Shown here: positions 16,312 to 25,700 of the stretch, piece by piece
Numbering within the stretch: the first letter of the stretch is position 1
Layout of the letters: every line of letters begins with the position of its first letter
DNA from: Streptomyces violaceoruber
GTDB taxonomy: Bacteria; Actinomycetota; Actinomycetes; Streptomycetales; Streptomycetaceae
Assembly (NCBI GenBank): GCA_000720805.1
Contig: JODI01000015.1
Coordinates: 66,517 to 130,516 of the forward strand
Reading direction: 5' to 3'
Length of the DNA stretch: 64,000 nt
Translations under genes and position numbers: made by a program
Notes under the pieces: generated by a model
Told to the model about the DNA's origin: nothing
Databases searched by the model: none
What the model saw: only the letters and a program-made list of their open reading frames with translations

Positions 16312-17823
16312 ATGCGACAGGTAGTGCGGGAGTTCCAGCAGAAGGCGGGCGAGGCGGACTTCGTCGCCGTCATCGACGACGCCGGCAGCCACACGGCACG
16401 GCAACTGCTCGACGAGGCCACGCAGCTGGCCGGAACGCTGTCCGCCGCAGGGGCCGACGGAGCGGGCGGCACCGTCATGGTCCAGGCCGACAACTCATGG
16501 CGTACGGTCGCCGCCACCCTCGCCGTCGGCCTGAGCGGCGGTGTCATCGCGGTCGTCAACCGGCACACGACACGCGCCGAGTTCGCCGCGGCCTGGGAGG
16601 ACATCCGCCCGGACGCCGTGGTAGCCGAGCCCTCCGCGATGGACGAATGGGCGGTGGCCGAACGGCTGCCGGGGCCGCCGCAGACGGTGCTCGACGGCTG
16701 GACCTGTCTGTCCGCGCCCCGCAAACGTGAGGTGTCGCGCTGGTCGGGCGGCGCGCTGATCGGCCTCACCTCCGGGTCGACCGGGCGGCCCAAAGGCGTC
16801 GTACAGTCCGAGTCGGCACTGAGCTATGCCGCCACGAGCACCATCACCGTCAACGGCCTGGCGCCCGGCGACGCGGTCGCCGCGATCGTGCCGCTGTCGT
16901 CGACGGCGGCGTACTGCTTCGGTGTCCACCTCTCCCTCATGCTGCGCGGGCCCCTCGTGATGACGGGGAAGTGGGACCGGGCCGTCGCCCTGCGGCGGAT
17001 GGCCGACGCCGGCGTCCGCTGGACCATGTGCGTACCGACCATGGCCCTGCAGATGGGCGCCGAGGCGGCCGGCTCCGGCATCCTTCGCGGCGTCCGGTCG
17101 ATCACCGTCGGCGGCGGGCCCATGGATCGCGGGGCGCTGGCCCGGGCGGAGCAGTCCCTGGGCACGAAGATCCTCCGCGTCTTCGGCATGTCCGAGTGCC
17201 TCGGCCACACCTCGCCGAGCCCCGACGACCCCGAGGAGATCCGGCTCGGCAGAGACGGCCGCCCCTTCCCGGGTACGGACGTCCGCGCGCTCACCCCCGA
17301 CGGGCGCGCCGCCGGACCAGGCGTGACCGGCCGGGCGCAGGTGCGCGGCCCCTCCCTCTTCCTCGGCTACGCCCGCGACGGCGAGCTGGCGCCGGCAGCG
17401 TTGACGGAGGACGGCTACCTGCCCACCGGCGACCTGCTCATGACCCACGAGGACGGCACCATCAGCATCATGGGCCGCGAGAAGGACGTCATCATCCGCG
17501 GCGGCCGCAACATCGACATCACCGAGATCGAGCGCGCGGTCGCCAGTTACCCGCGCGTGGCCAGGGCCTGTGTCGCGGCGGTTCCCGACGAGGTGCTCGG
17601 TGAACGCGTGGCGCTGCTCGTCGTCACCGAGGACGGCGGCGGCATCGACCTGGCCGAGGTGACCGGACACCTGGAGAGCGTCGGCCTGTCCAAGACCAAA
17701 TGGCCCGAATACGTGTACGGCGTCAAGGAACTGCCCCAGACCAAGGTCGGCAAGCTCGACCGGAGCGGGGCCCGGGACCTGGCCGTCAGCATGACTGCCC
17801 GCCCGCCCGGCGACCAGGTCTGA
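16312..17823 (+). CDS. Acyl-CoA ligase (AMP-forming)
   Basis: A 503-residue ANL-superfamily enzyme. The phosphate-binding loop is LTSGSTGRPKGVV (near 155), the adenine motif region reads FGMSECLG, the hinge YLPTGDLLMTHEDG, and the C-terminal catalytic lysine lies in LPQTKVGKLDR. It should activate the substrate acid with ATP and CoA, the entry step of the island. The carboxylate is not predictable. It precedes an MBL-fold hydrolase by 80 bp. Confidence 0.88.
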   Translation: MRQVVREFQQKAGEADFVAVIDDAGSHTARQLLDEATQLAGTLSAAGADGAGGTVMVQADNSWRTVAATLAVGLSGGVIAVVNRHTTRAEFAAAWEDIRPDAVVAEPSAMDEWAVAERLPGPPQTVLDGWTCLSAPRKREVSRWSGGALIGLTSGSTGRPKGVVQSESALSYAATSTITVNGLAPGDAVAAIVPLSSTAAYCFGVHLSLMLRGPLVMTGKWDRAVALRRMADAGVRWTMCVPTMALQMGAEAAGSGILRGVRSITVGGGPMDRGALARAEQSLGTKILRVFGMSECLGHTSPSPDDPEEIRLGRDGRPFPGTDVRALTPDGRAAGPGVTGRAQVRGPSLFLGYARDGELAPAALTEDGYLPTGDLLMTHEDGTISIMGREKDVIIRGGRNIDITEIERAVASYPRVARACVAAVPDEVLGERVALLVVTEDGGGIDLAEVTGHLESVGLSKTKWPEYVYGVKELPQTKVGKLDRSGARDLAVSMTARPPGDQV

Positions 17824-17903
17824 CAGAGCGACAATTGACGCAACGGTGCCGTCGCGCGTGCCAACCGGCACGACCCCGCGGCGGCACGCCCCCAAGGAGG
17901 ATC

Positions 17904-18944
17904 ATGACAACGCGGTTCGACCAGGGCCCGTGGGCCGCAGCCGGAGTCCAGACCGTCCAGCCCGGGGTGCACCGCGTTCCTCTGCCGCTTCCGAACGACG
18001 GCCTGCACGCCGTCAACGTCTACCTATTGGAGGACCTCGCCGACGACGGCGGCCTCGTCATGATCGACGGCGGCTGGGCGATCCCCGAGGCGCGCAAGAC
18101 GCTCGAGGAGGCCCTGGCCGCCATCGACCGCGACCTCGGCGACATCAGCCACATCCTGGTCACCCACATCCACCGCGACCACTACACGCACGCGGTGGAA
18201 CTGCGCCGGCTGCTGGGCTCGCGCGTCTACCTCGGGGCAGGGGAACGCCCGGGCCTGGAGATGCTCGACCGACTGCGCAGCGACGAACCCGTGAGTTCGC
18301 TTCAGACCCTGCGCAGGGCAGGCGCCGGCGAACTGGCCGACCGTATCCGGGCGATGGACCACGGCGGTTTCGACCCGAGCGTGTGGGAGGCCCCCGACCG
18401 CTGGCTCGCCGCCGAGACCCTCCGCTTCGGCGACCGCGAGCTGCGCGTCGTACCGACTCCGGGCCACACCAAGGGACATGTGGTCTTCCTGGACGAGCAG
18501 CGGGGGCTGCTGTTCTCCGGGGACCACGTGCTGCCGCACATCACCCCGTCCATCGGCTTCGAGCTGACCGAGCCGGGAGGCCGGCCGCTCGCCGACTACC
18601 TGGACTCGCTACGCCTGATGAACCGTTACGCCGACGCCCGCCTGCTGCCCGCGCACGGGCCGGTCTCCGACAGCACCCACACCCGGGTCGCCGAACTGCT
18701 CGCCCACCACGACGACCGGCTGGCCAAGAGCCTCACCGCGCTGGGCGAGGACACGCTCGACGCCCACGGGGTGGCGCGCAAGCTCGGCTGGACGCGCCGG
18801 GCGGTGCCGTTCGGCGAGCTGAACGCCTTCAACCAGATGCTCGCGGTCAACGAGACAGCGGCCCACCTGGACGTCCTCGTGCTGGAAGGGCGCGTGACCG
18901 TGGCATCCGTGGGCGGCGTGGACCAGTACACGCGCGTGCGGTGA
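17904..18944 (+). CDS. Metallo-beta-lactamase-fold hydrolase
   Basis: A 346-residue protein with the zinc motif HIHRDHYTHAVEL, a further ligand region TPGHTKGHVVF and FSGDHVLP, and a C-terminal helical part (after about 250) that resembles the winged-helix tail of LACTB2-like hydrolases. Such proteins in catabolic clusters are thioesterases or lactonases. A lactonase would fit a pathway through gamma-hydroxy acids, but this is speculation. AAGGAGG directly precedes the ATG. Confidence 0.82.
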   Translation: MTTRFDQGPWAAAGVQTVQPGVHRVPLPLPNDGLHAVNVYLLEDLADDGGLVMIDGGWAIPEARKTLEEALAAIDRDLGDISHILVTHIHRDHYTHAVELRRLLGSRVYLGAGERPGLEMLDRLRSDEPVSSLQTLRRAGAGELADRIRAMDHGGFDPSVWEAPDRWLAAETLRFGDRELRVVPTPGHTKGHVVFLDEQRGLLFSGDHVLPHITPSIGFELTEPGGRPLADYLDSLRLMNRYADARLLPAHGPVSDSTHTRVAELLAHHDDRLAKSLTALGEDTLDAHGVARKLGWTRRAVPFGELNAFNQMLAVNETAAHLDVLVLEGRVTVASVGGVDQYTRVR

Positions 18945-18988
18945 GAGTGCCTTTCCCTCAACAAGTCGGAACCCTCAGCACTCTCACA
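18941..18988 (+). terminator. Long-loop inverted repeat at the end of the plus-strand operon
   Basis: GTGAGAGTGC (18941-18950), which includes the MBL stop codon, pairs perfectly with GCACTCTCAC (18979-18988) across 28 nt. It may terminate the plus-strand operon before the convergent SDR. Confidence 0.45.
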
Positions 18989-19270
18989 CGCCTTCGAAAG
19001 GGAGTTCCGCACTGACGCCAAGGGCGGCACCTGACCTGCCGGATGCCCGGCGCGCCACCGGGCCGGGAGCCTCGGTGCGCGGGTGGACGTCCGGCGATCA
19101 GCGCGCGACGCCGCGCATCAGTCCCTCGAGGTCGCGTAGCTCCGGGCCGGTGCAGGGCTCCGGGCCGGTGCAGGGCTCCGGACCGGAGTAGGACTCCACC
19201 GGTCGGAACCGGGGCTCGGAACCGCGCACGTGGACTTCCCCGGCACGCGGCGGGCGCGGGGAGCCGGTCG
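18945..19270. other. 326-bp convergent intergenic region
   Basis: The region holds the inverted repeat above and an 18-bp tandem repeat (19140-19175 plus a partial copy to about 19187). No plausible gene was seen on either strand. Confidence 0.6.
19140..19187. repeat. 18-bp tandem repeat, about 2.6 copies
   Basis: CTCCGGGCCGGTGCAGGG occurs at 19140-19157 and 19158-19175, followed by a partial diverged copy. It is intergenic, between convergent operons. Confidence 0.8.
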
Positions 19271-20029
19271 TCAGCGTGCCGTCCAGCCCCCGTCCACGTA
19301 CAGCTCGGAACCGGTGACGAAGCTCGCGTCCCGCGAGGCGAGGAACGCCACCGCTCCGGCGACCTCGTCCGGTCGGCCCAGCCGCCCCAACGGGGTGCCC
19401 TCGACCATCGCGGTGTGCCGGGGCGTGCCCCGCCACAGGTCGCGGGAGCGGGCCGTCTCGATGAAGCCGGGGTGGATGGAGTTGACGCGCACGCCGCGCG
19501 TGGCCCAGTGCAGCGCGGCGTTCTTGGTCATCAAGCGGACCGCGCCCTTGGCGGCGTGGTACGAGAACTGGCTGCCGAAGCCGCCGACCGTCCCGAAGAT
19601 CGAGGCGATGTTGACGATCGAGCCGCCACCGGAGCGCTCGATCTCCGGCCCGCCGTACTTCATGCCGAGCCAGACACCGGTCTGCGTGACCGCGATGACC
19701 TTGTCCCAGGACTCCCGGGTCTCCGTCTCCACGGTCCGCATCTCGGCGATGCCCGCGTTGTTGACGAGCACGGACAGCCCGCCCAGTTCGGCGACGACGC
19801 GCTCGACCGCGCGACGCCACGTCTCCTCGTCGCTGACGTCCAGGGCCAGGCCGAGCGCCCGCGCCCCGCCGTCCGTCAGCTCCTTCGCGAGGGCCTCACA
19901 GCGGCCGGCGTCCACGTCGGTCACCGCCACCGCGGCACCTTCGGCGGCCAGTCGGCGTACGACGGCGTCTCCTATCCCGCCGGTCGCGCCGGTCACCAGG
20001 GCGATCTCTCCGGACAGCCGGTCTCGCAC
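19271..20029 (-). CDS. SDR-family oxidoreductase
   Basis: A 252-residue classical [19 protein letters not shown] (cofactor), NNAGIAEM, catalytic Ser in IASIFG, Tyr/Lys in YHAAKGAV, and ELYVDGGW at the end. It lies at the end of the divergent operon after the ACAD and APH kinase genes. By analogy with the Lva pathway it could interconvert keto and hydroxy groups of the acyl-CoA that the kinase then phosphorylates. The ATG has GGAGGA upstream on the minus strand. Confidence 0.87.
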   Translation of the reverse strand: MRDRLSGEIALVTGATGGIGDAVVRRLAAEGAAVAVTDVDAGRCEALAKELTDGGARALGLALDVSDEETWRRAVERVVAELGGLSVLVNNAGIAEMRTVETETRESWDKVIAVTQTGVWLGMKYGGPEIERSGGGSIVNIASIFGTVGGFGSQFSYHAAKGAVRLMTKNAALHWATRGVRVNSIHPGFIETARSRDLWRGTPRHTAMVEGTPLGRLGRPDEVAGAVAFLASRDASFVTGSELYVDGGWTAR

Positions 20030-20123
20030 GGGTCCTCCTTCGTTTTTCGTGGTCTGCGTCGGTGTCAGTGGCCCAACGGGGCGGGTGGTTCAGGAGCCCG
20101 GTGATTGGGCGGGCCGGTGGTCT

Positions 20124-21311
20124 TCACGGCAGCAGCTCCAAGCCCGAGCGCAGCAGTGCCGGGACCGCGGAGCCGACCCGCTCGAAGCCGGTGCCGACCG
20201 TCTGACCCGCGCGATAGCGGGCGTGGATTCCCTCGGCGATGACCGCGAGCTTGAAGCAGCCCAGCGCCTGGTAGAAGGCCAGGGCCTCGATGTCCCGGCC
20301 GGACCGCGTGGCGTACCGCTCGGCCAGCTCGCGACCCGCGGGGAAGCCGGCGTTGGCCGTGGGAACGTGGCGCGCTCCGAGCACCGGCTCGCAGACCGGG
20401 TCCCAGTACATGAGCAGCATCCCGAGGTCGGCGAGAGGATCGCCGAGCGTGGCCATCTCCCAGTCGACGATCGCGGCGATCCGCCCGAAGTCGCCCGGCT
20501 CCAGGATGGTGTTGTCCAGGCGGTAGTCGCCGTGCACGATCGTCGGCGCGCCGCTCACGGGCAGGGCGCGGGTGAGCCGGCGGTGGAGCGCTTCGAGGTC
20601 GGGCAGTGAACGGGTGGCGACCTTGTCCCACTGGCTGCGCCACCGCCGCACCTGGCGCTCCAGATAACCGTCGGGACGGCCGAAGTCGCCGAGCCCGACG
20701 TCGGCGATGTCGACCGCATGCAGTGCCGCCAGCGCGTCCACCAGCGCATCGGCGCTTCGCCGGGCGTCGGCCGGGGGCAGCGCGGCGACCTCGTCACCGT
20801 CGCGCAGCACGGCGCCCTCCACGAAGTCGACGACGCAGAACGGCGCCCCGATCACCGCCGGGTCCGTGCACGACAGCACGGCTCGGGCCACCGGCACGTC
20901 GGTGCCGCCGAGTGCGGCGACGACCCGGTACTCGCGGTCCATGTCGTGGGCGGTCGGGGTGAGCACGCCCAGCGGCGGCCGGCGCAGCACCCATCGGTGT
21001 GTCCCGTCGGTCACCTCGTAGGTGAGGTTGGAGCGCCCGCCGTGCAGCAGCTCGACCTTCAACGGGCCCGCGCACTGCGGCACATGGCGTTCGAAGTAGC
21101 GCTGCAGGGCGGGGCCGTCGATGCCGACCACGGCCGTGTCCGGAGTGGTTGCCGTGGTCTGCGGTGTGGCCGCCGTCGTCTGCGGTGCCGCCACCGTGCG
21201 CTCGGACGCGGGCTCCGACGCATGCTCTGTCGCGGGCTCCGGGGGATGTTCTGTCGCGGGCTGCGACGCGCGCTCTGCCGTCGGCCCCGACACACCCTCC
21301 GTTGTGGTCAT
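20124..21311 (-). CDS. APH-family kinase of the ACAD10/11-LvaA type
   Basis: A 395-residue protein. Residues 1-55 are low complexity, with repeated TEHxxEPA-like and PQTTAAT-like segments. Then comes a full APH fold: LLHGGRSNLTYEV, LRRPPLG, catalytic loop IVHGDYRLDNTIL and VDWEMATLGDPLADLGMLL. The last motif closely resembles ACAD10/ACAD11 and LvaA kinases, which phosphorylate 4-hydroxyacyl-CoA. Its ATG overlaps the stop of the ACAD gene. The first kinase in this window (8301) is more diverged. The repetitive N-terminus is unusual for the family. Confidence 0.85.
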   Translation of the reverse strand: MTTTEGVSGPTAERASQPATEHPPEPATEHASEPASERTVAAPQTTAATPQTTATTPDTAVVGIDGPALQRYFERHVPQCAGPLKVELLHGGRSNLTYEVTDGTHRWVLRRPPLGVLTPTAHDMDREYRVVAALGGTDVPVARAVLSCTDPAVIGAPFCVVDFVEGAVLRDGDEVAALPPADARRSADALVDALAALHAVDIADVGLGDFGRPDGYLERQVRRWRSQWDKVATRSLPDLEALHRRLTRALPVSGAPTIVHGDYRLDNTILEPGDFGRIAAIVDWEMATLGDPLADLGMLLMYWDPVCEPVLGARHVPTANAGFPAGRELAERYATRSGRDIEALAFYQALGCFKLAVIAEGIHARYRAGQTVGTGFERVGSAVPALLRSGLELLP

Positions 21312-22510
21312 CGCGCGGCCCTCCGCTCCCGCGCCGCCCGCACCGCGCGTTTGGCGATGGCCCAGCGATGCGTCTCGGACGGACCGTCGTAGATCCGGAA
21401 CGGACGCACCTCCCGGTACAGCCGCGACAGCGGGGCGTCGCCGGAGATGCCGAGCGCGCCGCACACCTGCACGGACCGGTCGACCACGCGGTTCACCGCC
21501 TCGGAGACGTACGTCTTCGCGATGGAGGTGTGCTGGGCGGCCGGGCGCCCCTGGTCCAGTTCCCAGCAGGCTCGCAGCAGCACCGCCCGACTGGTCTCGA
21601 TGTCGATCTCGGAGTCGGCCAACAGCTGCTGCACCATGCCCAGTTCGGCCAGCGGCTTGCCGAAGGCCGAACGGTCCACCGCCCGCTCCAGGGCGATGTC
21701 CTGTGCCCGGCGTGCCACCCCGAGCCAGCGCATGCAATGCGTCATACGGGCGGGCCCCAGACGCACCTGGGCATGCGCGAAGCCCTGGTCCACCTCGCCC
21801 AGCACGGCACCGTCGCCGACCTCGCAGTGGTCGAGGACGACCTCGCTGTGCCCGCCGAACAGCCCCTGGTCCAGGGTGTCGATGTTCCGGACGACCTTCA
21901 TGCCCGGGTTGTCGGCGTCGACGAGGAACATCGTCGCGCCGCCCGCGTCGCCGGCGACGCCGCTCGTGCGGGCCATGCAGATGGCGAAGCCGGCCCCGTC
22001 GGCGCCGCTGATGAACCACTTGCGGCCGTCGATCCGCCAGCCGCCCGCGGTCCTCGTCGCCGTGGTGGCCAGCGCACGAGGGTCGGACCCCGCGCCCGGC
22101 GCCGGTTCCGTCATCGCGAAGCAGGAGCGCACCTCCCCGGACGCCAGCGGCCGGAGATACCGCTCCTTCTGCTCCTCGTCGGCGACCACCTCGAGCAGGT
22201 GCATATTGCCCTCGTCGGGCGCCGCGCAGTTGAGCGCGAGGGGACCAAGCAGCGAGTATCCGGCCGCTTCGAACACCACGGCCTGGCCGCAGAGATCCAG
22301 CCCGAGCCCGCCCCACTCCTGCCCCACATGCGGAGCGAACACGCCCGCGGCCCGGGCCGCGTCCTGCAGCCGGCGCCGCAGCGGTTCCGGCCCGTCATGG
22401 ACGTTCCCGTCGCATGCCTGCTCCTCCGGCTGCACCACGTCCCGCACGAACTCGGTGGTGCGCCGTGCGATGTCGGCGACCCTCTCGTCGGTCTCGAATC
22501 CGATCGACAC
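21308..22510 (-). CDS. ACAD11/LvaC-like acyl-CoA dehydrogenase homologue
   Basis: A 400-residue ACAD with NCAAPDEGNMHLLEV, SCFAMTEPAPGAGSDPRAL and IDGRKWFISGADGAG, then the C-terminal KTYVSEAVNRVVDRSVQVCG and YDGPSETHRWAIAKR. These are features of the ACAD10/11 subgroup that works after APH-type kinases. It starts with GTG preceded by AGGGGT and overlaps the kinase gene, so the two should be made in equal amounts. A promoter and palindrome lie directly upstream. Confidence 0.86.
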   Translation of the reverse strand: MSIGFETDERVADIARRTTEFVRDVVQPEEQACDGNVHDGPEPLRRRLQDAARAAGVFAPHVGQEWGGLGLDLCGQAVVFEAAGYSLLGPLALNCAAPDEGNMHLLEVVADEEQKERYLRPLASGEVRSCFAMTEPAPGAGSDPRALATTATRTAGGWRIDGRKWFISGADGAGFAICMARTSGVAGDAGGATMFLVDADNPGMKVVRNIDTLDQGLFGGHSEVVLDHCEVGDGAVLGEVDQGFAHAQVRLGPARMTHCMRWLGVARRAQDIALERAVDRSAFGKPLAELGMVQQLLADSEIDIETSRAVLLRACWELDQGRPAAQHTSIAKTYVSEAVNRVVDRSVQVCGALGISGDAPLSRLYREVRPFRIYDGPSETHRWAIAKRAVRAARERRAAR

Positions 22511-22526
22511 ATTGACCCCTGACCTT

Positions 22527-22574
22527 GGCTATCAGTCATTAGCCATGAGAGAGGTAGATGAGACCTTGTGTCAA
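22527..22574 (-). promoter_or_regulatory. Promoter and 18-bp operator copy 1 of the divergent operon
   Basis: On the minus strand TTGACA (22574-22569), 17-nt spacer and weak -10 CTCTCA (22551-22546) are followed at once by the imperfect palindrome at 22544-22527 (GGCTATCAGTCATTAGCC on the plus strand). The operator sits over the start site and 16 bp before the ACAD GTG. A second copy lies at 22614-22631. Confidence 0.6.
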
Positions 22575-22613
22575 GGCTTCTGTATTCCTCTCGCGGTCGA
22601 TGGGTCGGCAGAA

Positions 22614-22631
22614 GGCTAATCATTGATAGCT
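22614..22631. promoter_or_regulatory. 18-bp operator copy 2, inverted orientation
   Basis: GGCTAATCATTGATAGCT is, on the other strand, 15 of 18 identical to copy 1 at 22527-22544. Both have inverted GCTA/TAGC arms with an 8-bp core. The two centres are 87 bp apart, about eight DNA turns, which would allow looping. Confidence 0.6.
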
Positions 22632-22762
22632 TGCAAGACGGTCACAAGACGGTGGCATGCCGGATTGGCCGGCCCGCCGCAGATCAAGAGCTGGGCACGC
22701 GCCAAGTGGTCCGCGACCGGCGGGAGTTCGGGAGTCCGCCGGGTCTTGGTTAATCTGCACGG

Positions 22763-25700
22763 GTGACCACCGACCTGACCCTGCTGCCGCGTGTCGCCTG
22801 TCGCGGACAGGAAGTCACCGCGCCCCGGCTGCGCGGTCTCCTGGCCCTGCTCGCGGGCGACCTCCGCACGGGCTGCAGCACCGAGCGGCTTGTGACGGGG
22901 CTGTGGCCCGACGAGCTGCCGGAGCGGCCGGGGAAGGCGCTGCAGGTCCTCGTGTCCAGGGCACGGGCGCAGCTGGGCGCCGACGTCATCGCCGGCACGC
23001 CGACCGGATACCGGCTCACCCTCGCCGAGGACCAGGTCGACAGCTCCGCCCTGCTGCTGCACGCCGCCGCGAGCGCGCACCGGGCCAGGGCCGGGGACCA
23101 CGCGGGTTCGCTGGCCGCGGCCGAGGCCGGGCTCGCGCTGTGGGAGGGCACCCCTGACGGGGCCGGCGGGCCCGGCGAAAGCACAGACCCCGTGGCCGCG
23201 TTGCGCGCCGAGCGGGCCCCCGTGCACGGCGCGCTCGAACGCGCGCGGGCGCTCGCGCTCGCCCGCCTCGGACGGCACGCGGAGGCGGCCACGCCGCTGG
23301 CCGCGTTCGCCTCACAGCATCCGCGCGACGAGGAAGTGCTCGCCGAACTGCTGCGCGGCGAGGCGGCGACGGCGGGCCCGTCCGCCGCGCTGACGCGGTA
23401 CGAGGCCTACCGCCGTGAGCTGCGCGACGAGCTCGGCACGGACCCGGGTGCCGGGCTCAAGGCCGTGCACCAGGAGCTGCTGAGCGGCGAGGCGCCCGCG
23501 GTCAGGCACGGCGTGCCGCACGAGCCGAACCCGCTCGTCGGCCGGGACGAGGACATCGCGGCGGTGGAGCGGCTGCTCGGCGCCTCCCGCGCCGTCACCG
23601 TCGTCGGTCCCGGCGGACTCGGCAAGACCCGGCTCGCGCACGCCGTCAGCCGCCGGGCCGAGCAGCGCGTGGTGTACTTCGTGCCGCTCGCCGGCGTCAC
23701 CGCGGACGAGGACGTGGCCGCCGAGGTGGCCTCCGCGCTCGGCGCGGGCGAGGGGCGGCACGGCGCCGTGGGCGGCCTCGCCCCGGCCGACCCGGTGTCC
23801 GGCATCCTCGGCGTGCTCGGCTCCGGGCCCGATCTGCTGGTGCTGGACAACTGCGAGCAGGTCATCACGGGCGCCGCCGACCTCGTACAGGCCCTGGTCT
23901 CGTCCTCGAAGGACCTGCGAGTGCTGGTCACCAGCCGGGCCCCGCTGGGCCTCACGTCGGAGGCGGTGTACGCGCTGCCGGAGCTCCGTCTGGACACCTC
24001 GGTCGAACTGTTCACGCAGCGGGCCCGGGCCGCCCGGCCCGGCGTGGAGCTGCCGCCGGACGCGGTGGCCGAGCTGTGCCGCCACCTCGACGGGCTGCCG
24101 CTCGCCGTGGAGTTGGCCGCGGCGCGGGTGCGCGCGTTGTCGGTGCCGGAGATCGCCCGCCGCCTCGGCGACCGGTTCGCGCTGCTGCGCGGCGGGGCGC
24201 GGGACGCACCGGAGCGCCACCGCACGCTGCACGCGGTCGTGGAGTGGAGCTGGAACCTGCTCACGCAGGACGCCAGGGCGGCGCTGCGCACGCTGTCCGT
24301 CTTCCCCGGCGGCTTCTCCGGCGAGGCGGCGGAGCAGGTCCTCGGCGAGGATGCGCTGTCTCTCCTGGAGCAGCTGGCCGACCAGTCGCTGCTCACCGTC
24401 GCCGACACCCCGGCCGGCGTGCGGTTCCGGATGCTGGAGACCGTACGGGAGTTCAGCGCGGCACAGCGTACGGAGGCGAGCGAGGACGAGGAGGCCGTGG
24501 GCCGGTTCCTCGCCTGGGCGCGGGCCTTCGGGATCGCGCACCACGACTGGCTCCTCGGCTCGCAGCCGGGGACCGTGTGGGAGCGGATCAGGGCCGAGCA
24601 GGACAACCTCGTACTGGCCCTGCGGTACGCCCTGGCCCGCACGGACGGCCCCACCACCGCCGCGCTCACCGCCGTCCTGGCCGCCCTGTGGTCCACCGGC
24701 TCCAGCTACCCCCGCCTCACCGCGCTCGCCGCGGACACCGGCCCGCCGCTGTCGCACTACCACCCCGAGCCCGAATACGTCGAAGTCGCCCGTGCCGCCG
24801 CGGTGTTCTGCACGGCGAGCCAGTTCATGGGCTACGGCCCACGCGCCGTACGCCACCTCGTCACCCTCCGGCGGTTGCCCCCGGCCCCGCCGGACACGCT
24901 GCTGCGCGCCGTCGCGACGGTTCTGAGCGCGGTTCCCGAGATGCGGCCCCCCGACTACGACGTGCTGCGGGAGCTCTGCGACAGCGAGCAGCCGCTGCTC
25001 GCCGGCATCGCCGAGTGCGTCGCCACCTATGTCTGGGAGTACGAGCACGACATCGACCGCGCGCTCGCCTCGGCTCGCCGGATCGTCGCCGCACTGGCGC
25101 CGGCTGACAATCCGTTCCTGCAGGTCACAGGCCACGCTCGGCTGGGCGATCTGTGCTTGCAGACGGAGCAGGGCGAGGCCGCGTACGGGCACCTCAAGGC
25201 GGCGCTGGAGGCGCTGCCGCGGCTCGGCGACGAGCACGACGCCATCGGCGTCCGCTGGGGCCTCGTCCTCGCCTGCCTGCAGCGCGGCGACCCCGACGAG
25301 GCCGAGTACTGGCTGCGACAGACGGAGGGCGACAACGCCCCGCAGAAGGACGACTTCTACAGCCCCGACTTCGGCGGGCGCGCCGAGATCGCGCTCGCCC
25401 GCGGGCTGACCGAGGTCGGGCTCGGCCTGTGGCGCAACGCCGTGGAGCGGATGCCCGCGGCCGGTTCGCAGGGCGGCGACCCCTTCTTCGACAGGTGGTC
25501 GCTGCAGGTCCAGTCGGCGGCGGTGACGGCGCACGCGCACGCCGGCCGTGTCGAACTCGTCGCGGGGCCGGTGGACCGGCTGCGGCAGAGGTTGCGGACG
25601 CTGCTCTCCGCTCCGTCCGGCTCACCGATGGAGCTCCCCGTGTTCGGGACGGTGCTGCACGCCCTCGGCATGGCCCGGCTCGCCTCCGGCGACGCCACCG

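Noticed and set aside
20124..22316. A fused ACAD-kinase protein as in ACAD10/11, from the 730-codon frame
   Set aside because: The frame before 21311 runs out of register through the ACAD gene; the ACAD is read in another frame (21308-22510), so these are two coupled genes.
23312..25540. 742-codon minus-strand frame opposite the AfsR-like gene
   Set aside because: Composition is Gly/Arg/Ala rich without motifs; the plus-strand frame shows Walker motifs and BTAD features.
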